Assembly: GCA_000017645.1 (NCBI GenBank) | Contig: CP000781.1 | Location: forward strand, 5,071,501 to 5,135,500 | Source of the DNA: Xanthobacter autotrophicus Py2 | Lineage (GTDB): Bacteria > Pseudomonadota > Alphaproteobacteria > Rhizobiales > Xanthobacteraceae | Direction of reading: 5' to 3' | DNA: 64,000 nucleotides | Shown here: piece after piece, positions 1 through 11,614 of the stretch | How positions within the stretch are numbered: position 1 is the first letter of the stretch | Layout: the number at the start of each line of letters is the position of its first letter | Program-made: the position numbers and the translations under genes | Notes under the pieces: generated by a model | Database searches by the model: none | Told to the model about the DNA's origin: nothing | Seen by the model: the letters and a program-made list of their open reading frames with translations, nothing else

Positions 1-2
1 TG

Positions 3-262
3 CCGCCACCGGGCAACGACACCGGCACGCGCGCCCCGCACCGAAGCTTCTGGCGCTCGCCCGGCGGCATCGTCGCCATCAGCTTTCTTCTCGCGGCGGC
101 CTTTCTTTTGTTCTCGGAGCACCGCGCCCATGCGCTGGGGTATCTGCCCTTCCTCCTGCTGCTCGCCTGCCCGCTGATGCACATGTTCATGCATCACGGC
201 CACGGCCATCATGCGGGACACCAGCCAGGCGAACGGCCGCCGGGCCCCGATGGGGGCAACCA

Positions 263-266
<4 letters not shown>
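3..266 (+). CDS. DUF2933-type small membrane protein (5' end outside window)
   Basis: Open from the left edge to a TGA at 264-266; the start lies outside the window. The visible part has two hydrophobic stretches separated by a short polar turn (SEHRAHA), then a Met/His-rich segment ([12 protein letters not shown]) and a short polar tail. This layout fits the DUF2933 family of small inner-membrane proteins found in heavy-metal resistance clusters; their biochemical role is not known. The His/Met tail suggests metal contact (inference). The stop overlaps the ATG of the next gene (ATGA), so the two are translationally coupled. Confidence 0.75.
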
Positions 267-3325
<3,059 letters not shown>

Positions 3326-3737
3326 GCGGTGAGGCCCTCTCCATCGGCCGCTTCCGATCGGGCGAGAGGAAGGTCCCACAAACGCGCCGGCCCCGCCTCT
3401 GCAAAAGGATCTCGAGGACGCATCGGGACACCGAACCAGGGTCCGAATGTGGCGCTCGCGCAGAGTCCCTCCTGCATGATAAGCCATCATGCAGGCCAAA
3501 AAGCTTACGCGGAGTGCGCGAAAACCATTCATGCTCATGGAGCTATGGAAGGTCAGCTGCAATGTAGGACACTCCGTAACGAAGCCGTCCAGGCGGCGTC
3601 CGCTCGCGGACTATCAATCAACGACTGAAGTCGGTGCTCCGAAGCGATTGTATCGCTACTTTGGCAACCGGATCTGCCCTTCTGAACCGGCGGGCACGAC
3701 ACGTCGGCGTAGGAGCAAAAGTTCTGTTGACCTGGGA
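3326..3737. other. Convergent intergenic spacer with one perfect hairpin
   Basis: About 410 bases between the convergent ATPase and DUF411 genes. I see no convincing gene. The one clear structure is a perfect 10-bp inverted repeat with a 5-base loop at 3471-3495 (listed separately). Base composition is slightly less GC-rich than the flanks. Confidence 0.6.
3471..3495. terminator. Perfect 10-bp inverted repeat between convergent genes
   Basis: cctgcatgat and atcatgcagg are exact reverse complements around the loop aagcc. The place, between two convergent genes, suits a bidirectional terminator, but there is no T-run on either side, so an operator or a processed RNA hairpin is also possible. 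Confidence 0.4.
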
Positions 3738-4226
3738 TCAGATCGCCTGCGTCCCTCGATAGCGAGCGAAGACGCGCTGCGGCTCGGGACCGAACAGGAT
3801 GACCTCGTAGGTTTCGGGCGGCATCCCGGCCACTTCCATGCCGGGCGAGCCCACCGGCATGCCGGGCACCGCGAGGCCCCTCCCCTGTGGTCGCGCGGCG
3901 AGAAGGCGCTGGATGGCATCAGCGGGCACATGCCCTTCCAGCACATAGCCGCCCACTTCCGCCGTGTGACAGGAGATGAGCGCCGGCGGCACGCCCAGCC
4001 GTGCCTTGAGGGGCGCGAGGTCGGCCGCTTCGACCACCTCCACCGGGAAGCCGGCGGCCTTCACGTGCGCCACCCAGCCACCACAGCAACCGCAGTTCGG
4101 GTCGCGAGTCACGGTCATGCGGGGCAGGCCCTCCACCGCCCCTGCCGATGGCAGCAGCAGGGCAGCACCGGCCTGTGCGGCGCCGGCCAGGAAGGCACGA
4201 CGGGTCGCGAACGGTCCGATCCTCAT
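3738..4226 (-). CDS. DUF411 domain protein, predicted periplasmic metal-binding
   Basis: 162 residues. An N-terminal twin-arginine-like segment (TRRAFLAGAAQAG) with a hydrophobic run and an AxA-like site indicates export. The mature part has the hallmark DUF411 motif DPNCGCCGGW, a thioredoxin-like beta/alpha fold region and a conserved SCHTAEVGGY-VEGHVPA block. DUF411 proteins occur in copper and mercury resistance clusters and are thought to bind metal through the Cys motif; no enzyme activity is established. It lies 28 bases downstream of the microprotein gene and probably shares the cus operon. GGAG precedes the ATG. Confidence 0.85.
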   Translation of the reverse strand: MRIGPFATRRAFLAGAAQAGAALLLPSAGAVEGLPRMTVTRDPNCGCCGGWVAHVKAAGFPVEVVEAADLAPLKARLGVPPALISCHTAEVGGYVLEGHVPADAIQRLLAARPQGRGLAVPGMPVGSPGMEVAGMPPETYEVILFGPEPQRVFARYRGTQAI

Positions 4227-4254
4227 GATGCTTCTCCTTTCGTCCCGGCGTCCC

Positions 4255-4371
4255 TCACCGAAAGAACACGTATTTCACCAGCGCCGCGAGCACGAGCGCG
4301 AGCACCACCAGGCCCACCAGCCCGACGAGGCCCATCCCCCACCCCATGCCGTTCATCATGCCGTTCATCAT
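4255..4371 (-). CDS. 38-residue Met/Gly-rich membrane microprotein
   Basis: A short reading frame between cusA and the DUF411 gene, starting at 4371 with a strong GGAGG six bases upstream. The peptide begins MMNGMMNGMGWGMG, continues as one hydrophobic helix (LVGLVGLVVLALVLAALV) and ends KYVFFR. The 12-base spacing from cusA and the perfect Shine-Dalgarno argue that it is translated. The Met-rich N-terminus could contact Cu(I)/Ag(I) or the pump, as other small membrane subunits of RND pumps do; that is inference. No family is recognised. Confidence 0.68.
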   Translation of the reverse strand: MMNGMMNGMGWGMGLVGLVGLVVLALVLAALVKYVFFR

Positions 4372-4383
4372 GGAAACCTCCCG

Positions 4384-7300
4384 TCATTCGGCCGCCTCGA
4401 GGCCCGCCGGCGTCCGCCCGGTCGCCGCCACGTCGGCGACGGTTCTTCCGCCCAGCCGTCGGCCCTTGATGAGGGCATAGACGGCCGGGATCACCACCAG
4501 CGTCAGCACGGTGGAGGAGACCATGCCTCCGATCATGGGCACGGCGATGCGCTGCATCACCTCGGAGCCGGTGCCCGTGCTCCACAGGATGGGCAGAAGC
4601 CCGGCCATGATGGCGACCACCGTCATCATCTTCGGCCGCACCCGCTCCACGGCCCCCAGCATGATGGCTCGGTTAAGATCGGAGCGCGTGAAGGGCCGGC
4701 CTTCCGCCGCCCGCTCGGCCTTCAGCTCGCGCATGGCCTGATCGAGATAGATCAGCATGACGACTCCGGTCTCGGCGGCAACGCCGGCGAGCGCGATGAA
4801 GCCCACCGCCACCGAGAAGTTGAAGTTGAGCCACCACATGAGCCAGATGCCGCCGACCAGCGCGAAGGGCAGCGACAGCATGACGATCAGGGTCTCGGTG
4901 AGCGCCCGGAAGTTGAGATAGAGCAGGAGGAAGATGACCAGCAGCGTCACCGGCACGACGATCCTGAGCCGGGCCGCGGCGCGCTCGAGATATTCGAACT
5001 GGCCGCTCCAGGAGACATAGGTGCCAGGCGGCAGCTTCACCTCCCGCGCCACCGCCTTGCGTGCCTCGGCGACATAGCCGCCGAGATCGCGGCCGGCAAT
5101 GTCCACGAAGACATAGACCGCCAGCTGCCCGTTCTCGGTGCGGATCGACGTGGCGCCGCGGTTGAGCTCCACCTTCGCCACCGCGGCGAGGGGCACCGTC
5201 CCGCCGTCCGGCAAAGGCACCTGCACGTCGCGGGCGATGGCCTGCGGATCGCTGCGGAAGTCGCGCGGATAGCGCACCGCGACGCCGTAGCGCTCGCGTC
5301 CCTCCACGGTGGTCGTCACCGTCTCGGCCCCGAGCGCGGTGGCAATCACGGCCTGCACGTCGCCGACCAGGAGGCCGTAGCGGCCGAGTGTCTCGCGGTC
5401 CGGCACGATGTCGAGATAATAGCCGCCGATGACCCGCTCCGCGTAGGCGCTGGAGGTGCCGGGCACGGCCCGCAGCACCTGCTCGATGGCGCGGGCGGCC
5501 TCCTCCATCCGGGCAAGGTCGGTGCCGAACACCTTCACGCCCACCGGCGTGCGGATGCCGGTGGCGAGCATGTCGATGCGGGCACGGATGGGCATGGTCC
5601 AGGCGTTGGAGACGCCCGGGAACTGCAAGGCCCGGTCCATCTCCGCCTTCAGGCTGTCGAGGGTGACGGTGGGGCGCCATTGATCCTTCGGCTTCAGGTT
5701 GATGATGGTCTCGAACATTTCCATGGGCGCCGGGTCCGTGGCCGTCTGCGCCCGCCCCGCCTTGCCATAGACCGAGGCCACCTCCGGAAACGACCTTATG
5801 ATCCGGTCCTGCATCTGCAGCAGCTCGGCGGCCTTGGTGACGGACAGGCCCGGCAAGGTGGTGGGCATGTACATCAGCGTTCCCTCGTCGAGGCTCGGCA
5901 TGAATTCGGAGCCGATCTGGCGGGCGGGCCAGAGCGTCACGCCGAGCACGACGACCGCGAGGAGGATGGTGAGCGTCTTCGCCTTCAGCACGCCCCGGAT
6001 GACGGGACGATAGACGAAGATCAGGGCGCGGTTGATGGGGTTCCTGTGTTCCGGGACGATCCGCCCACGCACGAACACCACCATCAGGGCCGGCACCAGC
6101 GTGACCGAGAGCAGCGCCGCCGCCGCCATGGCGAAGGTCTTGGTGAAGGCGAGCGGGCCGAACAGCCGGCCTTCCTGCGCCTCCAGGGTGAAGATGGGCA
6201 GGAAGGAGACGGTGATGACCAGCAGGCTGAAGAACAGCGCCGGCCCCACCTCGCTCGCCGCCGCGATCAGGATCTCGACCCGTGGCCTGTCCTTCGGCGC
6301 GCGCTCCAGATGCTTATGGGCGTTCTCGATCATCACGATGGCGGCGTCGATCATGGCGCCCACCGCGATGGCAATGCCCCCGAGGCTCATGATGTTGGAG
6401 CCGAGGCCGATGGCCTTCATGGCGGCGAACGCCATGAGGATGCCCACCGGCAGCATGAGGATGGCCACCAGCGCGCTGCGCAGATGCAGCAGGAACACGA
6501 TGCAGACGAGGGCGACGATGAGGCTCTCCTCGACCAGCGTGCCCTTCAGCGTCTCGATCGCCCGCTCGATCAGCCCGGACCGGTCGTAGACCGGCACGAT
6601 CTCCGCGCCCTTCGGCAGGCTTGGGGCGATCTCCGCGAGCCGCGCCTTGACGTTCTCGATGACGGCGAGGGCATTGGCACCGAAGCGCTGGAGCACGATG
6701 CCGCTTGCCACCTCGCCCTCGCCGTCGAGCTCGGTGATGCCGCGCCGCTCGTCGGGGCCGATCTCCACGCGCGCCACGTCCTTCACCCGCAAAGGCACGC
6801 CGCGGTCGGTCTTCAGCACCACGTTCTCGATGTCGGCGACGCCCCTGAGATAGCCCCGCCCGCGCACCATGAACTCGAACTCGGACAATTCGACCGTGCG
6901 CCCGCCCACATCCGCATTGCTCGCCGCCACCGCGGAGCGCACCCGCTCCAGCGGAATGCCCAGCGCCCGCAGCCGGTTCGGGTCCACCACGATCTGGTAC
7001 TGCTTCACGAAGCCGCCGACGCTCGCCACCTCGGCCACGCCCTCCGCCTTCGCGGCGGCGAAGCGGATCACCCAATCCTGGAGCGAACGCAGCTCGGCCA
7101 GCGTCATCTGCTTGGCCACCACGGCATATTGATAGACCCAGCCGACGCCGGTCGCGTCAGGGCCGAGGCTCGGCGTCACCCCCGTCGGCAGGCGGCGCGC
7201 GGCGGCATTGAGATATTCGAGCACGCGGCTCCGCGCCCAATAGGGGTCGGTGCCGTCCTCGAAGATCACATAGACGAAGGAGGCGCCGAAGAAGGAGAAG

Positions 7301-7551
7301 CCGCGCACCACCTTCGACTTCGGCACCGTGAGCATGGCGGTGGCGAGCGGATAGGTGACCTGGTCCTCCACCACCTGCGGCGCCTGGCCGGGATAGTCGG
7401 TATAGACGATCACCTGCACGTCGGAGAGGTCGGGGAGCGCGTCGAGCGGCAGGGTGCGCAGGGCATAGAGGCCGGCGGCCACGGCGAAGGCGGTGCCGAC
7501 CAGGACCAGCACCAAATTGCGCGCCGACCATGCGATGAGGCGGGCGATCAT
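4384..7551 (-). CDS. cusA: CusA-type RND heavy-metal efflux pump, inner-membrane subunit
   Basis: 1055 residues, the usual size for the HME-RND family. The start at 7551 gives the classical first helix (MIARLIAWSARNLVL) and overlaps the cusB stop by four bases (ATGA). Two six-helix halves with large periplasmic loops are visible. The central helix-4 segment with its acidic proton-relay residues (GAMIDAAIVMIENAHK) and the terminal block RPKMMTVVAIMAGLLP are typical. The protein exports Cu(I)/Ag(I) by proton antiport together with CusB and a TolC-type channel. No channel gene is adjacent; the nearest is at 17280, on the other strand. Confidence 0.95.
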   Translation of the reverse strand: MIARLIAWSARNLVLVLVGTAFAVAAGLYALRTLPLDALPDLSDVQVIVYTDYPGQAPQVVEDQVTYPLATAMLTVPKSKVVRGFSFFGASFVYVIFEDGTDPYWARSRVLEYLNAAARRLPTGVTPSLGPDATGVGWVYQYAVVAKQMTLAELRSLQDWVIRFAAAKAEGVAEVASVGGFVKQYQIVVDPNRLRALGIPLERVRSAVAASNADVGGRTVELSEFEFMVRGRGYLRGVADIENVVLKTDRGVPLRVKDVARVEIGPDERRGITELDGEGEVASGIVLQRFGANALAVIENVKARLAEIAPSLPKGAEIVPVYDRSGLIERAIETLKGTLVEESLIVALVCIVFLLHLRSALVAILMLPVGILMAFAAMKAIGLGSNIMSLGGIAIAVGAMIDAAIVMIENAHKHLERAPKDRPRVEILIAAASEVGPALFFSLLVITVSFLPIFTLEAQEGRLFGPLAFTKTFAMAAAALLSVTLVPALMVVFVRGRIVPEHRNPINRALIFVYRPVIRGVLKAKTLTILLAVVVLGVTLWPARQIGSEFMPSLDEGTLMYMPTTLPGLSVTKAAELLQMQDRIIRSFPEVASVYGKAGRAQTATDPAPMEMFETIINLKPKDQWRPTVTLDSLKAEMDRALQFPGVSNAWTMPIRARIDMLATGIRTPVGVKVFGTDLARMEEAARAIEQVLRAVPGTSSAYAERVIGGYYLDIVPDRETLGRYGLLVGDVQAVIATALGAETVTTTVEGRERYGVAVRYPRDFRSDPQAIARDVQVPLPDGGTVPLAAVAKVELNRGATSIRTENGQLAVYVFVDIAGRDLGGYVAEARKAVAREVKLPPGTYVSWSGQFEYLERAAARLRIVVPVTLLVIFLLLYLNFRALTETLIVMLSLPFALVGGIWLMWWLNFNFSVAVGFIALAGVAAETGVVMLIYLDQAMRELKAERAAEGRPFTRSDLNRAIMLGAVERVRPKMMTVVAIMAGLLPILWSTGTGSEVMQRIAVPMIGGMVSSTVLTLVVIPAVYALIKGRRLGGRTVADVAATGRTPAGLEAAE

Positions 7552-8981
7552 GGCTGCGTCTCCACGGGCGCGAGGCCACGCAGGGCGGCCTTCAGGTTGC
7601 TCTCCGCGTCGATCAGGAAGTTCGCCGCCACCACCACAAGGTCGCCCTCGGCGAGGCCGTCGCGGATCTCGATGAAGCCTTCCCCGCGCCGGCCGACTTT
7701 CACCTCGCGCGGCTCGAACCGGCCCTCGCCCCGCTCGAGGATCACCACCTGCCGCATGCCGGTGTCGATCACCGCGTCGTCGGGAACGGCGAGTACGGGG
7801 GCGGCGTCGCCGGTGCCGATCGCCACATCGGCATACATGTTGGGCAGGAGAACGCCGTCCGGATTGGCGATCTCGATGCGCACGTGGGCGGTGCGCGTCG
7901 CCTCGCTCACCTGGGGATAGACGAGGGACACCTGCCCGTCGAATGCAACGCCCGGCCGGCCGCGGACACGCACGCTGGCCGGCGCGCCGATCCGCACCGC
8001 TCCGAGGTCGTGCTCCGGCACGTCCGCCAGCACCCACAGGGTGGAGATGTCGGCGATGCGGAACAGGACGGCGCCGGGCTCCGCTCTCATCCCGTCCACG
8101 GCATTGCGCTCCAGCACGACGCCGTCGCGCATCGCCCGCCAGGTCATGGACAGGGGCACCTTGCGTGTGCGCTCGATCTCGGCGATGGCCTCGGCCGGAA
8201 CGCCGAGATTCTCCAGGCGTTGGCGCCCGCCGCCGGCGGATGCGCCGCGCGCGCCGCCATTGAGGTCGGTGACGTATTGCGCGCCCGCGGTGGCGATGTC
8301 CGGCGCATAGAGCCGCGCCAGTGCCTGCCCCTTCACCACCCGGTCGCCGGTGGTGACGTTCGCCACCGCGTCGAGGAAGGCCGGGCTGCGGGTCGCCACC
8401 ACGGCGATGCGCCGCTCGTCGAGCTGCACCATCCCCGGCACCCGCACCCGCCGGTCGAGGGGACGCCGCTCCGCCGCCTGCGTCCGCACCCCGGTGCGCT
8501 GGAGCCTGCCCGGCGGGATCTTCACGACGGGACCGTCCTCCGCCTCGTCGTCATAGACAGGGATGTAGTCCATCCCCATGCCGTCCTTCTTTGGCACCGG
8601 CGAGGTGTCCGGCAGGCCCATAGGGTTGCGGTAGTAAAGGATGCGCCTCTCGCTTGTGCCGGGGGACATGGCGGCAGAGGACATGGCGGCATCGGCGGGG
8701 GGCGTCTCCTCGAAGCTCCCCTCCTCGCTCGCCCGGACGGGCAGGAAGGCGCGCCCGCCGGTGGTCCGGGTGGGTGCCGCGGAATAAGCGGGCCGCCCGT
8801 CGGGGTCCTTGTAATAGATGACCGGCCCCGAAGGGGGCGGCGGCGTTTCAGCGGCGACGGTCGTGGCGAACAGGGTGGAGGAGCCGGGGATCGCGAAGCC
8901 GCGATGCCCGGCCCAATAGCCTCCGGCCCCCGCCGCCAGAAGGGCGGCGAGGGTGAGGCCCCGAAGGACGGCCCGTTTCAT
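7548..8981 (-). CDS. cusB: CusB-type periplasmic adaptor of the metal RND pump
   Basis: 477 residues. One N-terminal membrane anchor (about 5-25), then two related segments: YYKDPDGRPAY...(about 56-85) and YYRNPMGLPDTSPVPKKDGMG (about 115-140). The second is the usual metal-binding segment of CusB-like adaptors; the first looks like a worn duplicate without its methionines. The barrel-sandwich, hairpin and membrane-proximal domains follow (VRVPGMVQLDERR, GxPASVRVRGRPG, LPNMYADV). The adaptor links CusA to the outer-membrane channel and passes metal to the pump. Stop overlaps the cusA start; start overlaps the stop of the upstream gene. Confidence 0.93.
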   Translation of the reverse strand: MKRAVLRGLTLAALLAAGAGGYWAGHRGFAIPGSSTLFATTVAAETPPPPSGPVIYYKDPDGRPAYSAAPTRTTGGRAFLPVRASEEGSFEETPPADAAMSSAAMSPGTSERRILYYRNPMGLPDTSPVPKKDGMGMDYIPVYDDEAEDGPVVKIPPGRLQRTGVRTQAAERRPLDRRVRVPGMVQLDERRIAVVATRSPAFLDAVANVTTGDRVVKGQALARLYAPDIATAGAQYVTDLNGGARGASAGGGRQRLENLGVPAEAIAEIERTRKVPLSMTWRAMRDGVVLERNAVDGMRAEPGAVLFRIADISTLWVLADVPEHDLGAVRIGAPASVRVRGRPGVAFDGQVSLVYPQVSEATRTAHVRIEIANPDGVLLPNMYADVAIGTGDAAPVLAVPDDAVIDTGMRQVVILERGEGRFEPREVKVGRRGEGFIEIRDGLAEGDLVVVAANFLIDAESNLKAALRGLAPVETQP

Positions 8982-9385
8982 GGCACGGCCTTCAGGACCA
9001 GCTTGCTCTCGATCGTGCCGGTCTCGCCCTGGATCTTGGCGCCGAGGGAGAGCCGCCAGCCGCCAGCCATCATCAGATTGGTCTTGAAGCGGTAGACCCC
9101 GGGCTCGGTGGAGGGCACCGCCTCGATGGGAGCCGCCATGGTGGGCATCCCGTCCGGCGCCATGTCGATGCGGCTCGCGAAGATCACGGCGTCCGGTACC
9201 GGCTTGCCGGATCTCCTGTCGATAAGCCGCACGGCGACGATGGCGCCATCGCCCTGCTTGATGTCCGTCTGAACCAGACGGAACTCATAATCGTTGATCT
9301 CCGCCCGCGCCACGGATGCGGCCGAAGCGAGCAGTGCGGCAGCGAGCGCCGCCGCAGCGGCGCGCTTCATAAAAATGGTCGTCAT
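8978..9385 (-). CDS. FixH/YtkA-like secreted protein
   Basis: 135 residues with a clear signal peptide (cleavage near SVARA-EI) and a single beta-rich domain of the YtkA/FixH type (GKPVPDAVIFASRIDM...GVYRFKTNLMMAGGW). Such proteins are common as the first gene of CusBA clusters in alphaproteobacteria; their role is unknown, probably periplasmic metal handling. It overlaps cusB by four bases, so the order FixH-like, cusB, cusA, microprotein, DUF411 is one operon. Confidence 0.8.
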   Translation of the reverse strand: MTTIFMKRAAAAALAAALLASAASVARAEINDYEFRLVQTDIKQGDGAIVAVRLIDRRSGKPVPDAVIFASRIDMAPDGMPTMAAPIEAVPSTEPGVYRFKTNLMMAGGWRLSLGAKIQGETGTIESKLVLKAVP

Positions 9386-9515
9386 AGCTTGAAAATCCCA
9401 GGTTCATCGCTGTGCCGTGCGCATGGCCCAGCATTGCGCGGCGACAGCCACGCATCCTCGACCGCCCGAGCCTTGCCGGGGCGGCACGAGCCGGCGCCGA
9501 TGCGCCGGCGATGTC

Positions 9516-9890
9516 CTAGGTTCGCGGAGGTCGCGCTGGAGGCTCTGCGGCCAGCGCATCGCCCATGACATCGCTGGCGGGCCACAAGGCGTCGGCTTCG
9601 GCCCGAGACGCAATGCTCGCAGCCGAGAGCATCGGCAAGGCGGTCGCGCACTTGGCCATGCACGTCGCCATCAGCGGGCAGCTCTTCTGACAGTCGGGGA
9701 CGGCTGGCGTCCCGTCGGGGCAGCAAGGCATGTCGCGCGACATGCCTTCTTCCATGCTCGCCATCGACGACGACATCTCTGCCGCCCGACCAACCGCAGG
9801 AGCGGTAAAAGGTCCGGCGGTAAGCCCTGCGACCGCAAGGATCACAAGCAAACGGCGGAGGCAAGCCCAGAGCATGATGAATGCTCTCAT
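9516..9890 (-). CDS. Secreted Cys-rich small protein of the metal cluster
   Basis: 124 residues from the ATG at 9890. A membrane/signal segment (LLVILAVAGLTAGPFTAPAVG) is followed by Met-rich DNA-encoded sequence (SSSMASMEEGMSRDM) and a Cys cluster CCPDGTPAVPDC-KSCPLMATCMAKC, ending with EPPARPPRT. I do not recognise a named family; the layout (signal peptide, Cys pairs, C-terminal PPRPPR-like tail) is shared with the genes at 10156 and 16331. The Cys and Met content suggests Cu(I) binding in the periplasm. It probably heads the cus operon (130 bases before the FixH-like gene). No strong Shine-Dalgarno; the start is uncertain. Confidence 0.6.
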   Translation of the reverse strand: MRAFIMLWACLRRLLVILAVAGLTAGPFTAPAVGRAAEMSSSMASMEEGMSRDMPCCPDGTPAVPDCQKSCPLMATCMAKCATALPMLSAASIASRAEADALWPASDVMGDALAAEPPARPPRT

Positions 9891-10155
9891 AAACACATTC
9901 TTTATGGAAGAGGACGAACAGTCACATCGATGCGCAGCAGCATCCAAGCTGCGAGGTGAGCTCCGCTGCGTGGACTACAGCATGCCGGTGCGGTATAATA
10001 TTTTTTGAAAAGAACCGATTGAGGCCCGCGTTTGGAGGAGAAGGGATGCGACATTGGCGCCCACGCTGGTCGTTAAAGAGAGATAGCCACATGCTCGCCT
10101 CGATTTTTGTTTCTCAAGGCTTGCAACTCGGGCCTCCCTGTCCCAGGCGAACCCA

Positions 10156-10515
10156 ATGACCCTTTGGCCTCTGCACCGGATCATCGCGCTCGTGATCGCA
10201 ACCATTTTTCTGGTCACGGTGACGTTGCCGCATGGTGCCTTCACGGCCGAGGCCCATGCCACTGAAGCAGTCGCCTCTCATCGTTTGACCGTGGAGCAAG
10301 TGCGGAACTGCTCAGACGAAGACGCATGTCGCGAACCGGCCGATCATATGCCTGTTCACTTCAGCTGCTCTGCAATGTTATGCGCTATGCTGTTACCAGC
10401 ATCCGAGAGCCTTTTTCTCCCCCTGAGCATTCACAACCTGAGTTTCGATCGCCGCGACGATATCCTTATCGGCTCGCCTCCACCTCGCCTCGACCGCCCG
10501 CCAAGGCAAGGTTGA
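10156..10515 (+). CDS. Small secreted protein with CxxxxC pair and PPR-type tail
   Basis: 119 residues, divergent from the gene at 9890. An N-terminal helix (IIALVIATIFLVTVTLPHGAF) ends in AEAHA, a plausible signal-peptidase site. The mature part has two CxxxxC-like pairs (CSDEDAC, CSAMLC) and ends RLDRPPRQG. Function unknown; grouped with the proteins at 9516 and 16331 by layout. A TATAAT at 9994-9999 lies about 160 bases upstream and could be part of its promoter. Confidence 0.55.
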   Translation: MTLWPLHRIIALVIATIFLVTVTLPHGAFTAEAHATEAVASHRLTVEQVRNCSDEDACREPADHMPVHFSCSAMLCAMLLPASESLFLPLSIHNLSFDRRDDILIGSPPPRLDRPPRQG

Positions 10516-10709
10516 CGTTTGATCGCTTTAGTCGCCTCCGTTGAGCATCGTTACCGTCGACGCTGAGCGCGGCCTTTGGCGATTGCGGTCCGCCTTTCTC
10601 GCGGGCCACCAAGCACTTATGCAGATCATTCTGGCGAAGGTTGTGCCGGACCGCGCGACCGCAATTCCCGCGGCGTGTCTGGCACCCTGCCGAACGCAAG
10701 GTTATCGTC

Positions 10710-11399
10710 ATGAACCCGTCTCATTCTCCAGAACTCGAACGGCAACAATCCACAGACCCGGAGACACTTCTGGCTTTCCTGAACGACAAAGACCTCGGTC
10801 TAGGCGCAAAACAGCGCACCCTTGTCAAGGCCCAGCGTGTCGAGATCTCGTCGGCTGCAGCCTCGCCCATCTTTGTCGTGTTCCGTGGCCAGCTACAGGT
10901 CTATGTCCCGACCCGCCAGGGCACAGACGTGTTTGTGACGGACGTGGAAGACGGCGAGATGGTTGGGGAGTCAGCTGCGTTCGCTGAGCACGACACGCCG
11001 CTCCTGATCGAGGCTTCGAAACCTACCGAAGTTTATGTCATCAACCGCGGCCATTTCATCCGGGCAATGACAGAAAGCTCGGCCTTCTCGATCGCGGTGA
11101 TGAGAGCCATGTGTCGCCGGCTTTGCCGCGTCAACCAACGGCTCGCCACGACCGTCGCGCGATCCATGCGCGAGCGCTTGGAAATCGAGCTCAGGCGGCT
11201 AGCGAAGCCCATGCCTGATGGGTCCATGCAGATCGATAGGCTGCTGACGCACGAAGAGCTCGCACTGCGGATCTCCTCCCAGCGAGAGGCCGTCACCAAG
11301 GAACTTAGCAGGCTCGTCCAGCGCGGGGTCATTTCCCGACATCGGCGAGGGTTGCGCATATTGAGGTTCGATCAGCTCGCTGATGCCGAAACAAGCTGA
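10710..11399 (+). CDS. Crp/Fnr-family transcriptional regulator
   Basis: 229 residues from the ATG at 10710, preceded by AAGG. Residues about 20-130 form a cyclic-nucleotide-binding-type beta barrel (FVVFRGQLQVYVPTRQG...DGEMVGESA), then the dimer helix and a C-terminal winged helix (LTHEELALRISSQREAVTKEL). The FNR iron-sulfur cysteines are absent from the N-terminus. The ligand is unknown. No CusRS or MerR-type regulator is visible in the window, so this protein is a candidate regulator of the metal genes by location only. A strong hairpin follows the stop. Confidence 0.85.
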   Translation: MNPSHSPELERQQSTDPETLLAFLNDKDLGLGAKQRTLVKAQRVEISSAAASPIFVVFRGQLQVYVPTRQGTDVFVTDVEDGEMVGESAAFAEHDTPLLIEASKPTEVYVINRGHFIRAMTESSAFSIAVMRAMCRRLCRVNQRLATTVARSMRERLEIELRRLAKPMPDGSMQIDRLLTHEELALRISSQREAVTKELSRLVQRGVISRHRRGLRILRFDQLADAETS

Positions 11400-11411
11400 C
11401 GCCTCGGTACG

Positions 11412-11442
11412 GAAGCCGCGCCCGCTAAGCGGGCGCGGCTTC
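11412..11442. terminator. Perfect 14-bp stem-loop after the Crp/Fnr gene
   Basis: gaagccgcgcccgc and gcgggcgcggcttc are exact reverse complements around a 3-base TAA loop, 13 bases past the regulator stop. There is no T-run, but the stem is very stable. It also lies just past the 3' end (minus strand) of the disrupted gene ending at 11464, so it may serve both directions. Confidence 0.65.
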
Positions 11443-11463
11443 AAAGCGACAACGCCTGCCCTA

Positions 11464-11530
11464 TCACATGTTGGCTTTGCCCTGAGCTGGGGATCCCAGC
11501 GTCTTCTTCTGCAGGGACTGCGACGGCAGC
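11464..11530 (-). pseudogene. 3' part of a small secreted-protein gene split by IS66
   Basis: On the minus strand this stretch continues, in frame across one copy of the 8-bp duplication, the gene fragment at 13993-14160. It encodes ...LPSQSLQKKTLGSPAQGKANM then stop. Joined, the uninterrupted gene would encode about 76 residues with a signal peptide, related to the intact protein at 14348-14563. This fragment now has no start of its own. Confidence 0.85.
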
Positions 11531-11538
11531 GCATAAGG
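11531..11538. repeat. Target-site duplication, left copy (GCATAAGG)
   Basis: Exact 8-bp direct repeat with 13997-14004, flanking the IS66 element. Eight bases is the length that IS66 elements generate. Confidence 0.95.
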
Positions 11539-11614
11539 GTAAGCGTCGTCCTGCCCCCACCTTTCGCCGGCGAGGCTGAGGGGGCGATGTTCCGAGCCTG
11601 GAGGGCTTGGAGAT

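Noticed and set aside
3976..7920. 1314-codon plus-strand open frame opposite cusA/cusB
   Set aside because: Composition (His, Gln, Arg, Asp) is the antisense pattern of a GC-rich gene; cusA and cusB explain the DNA fully.
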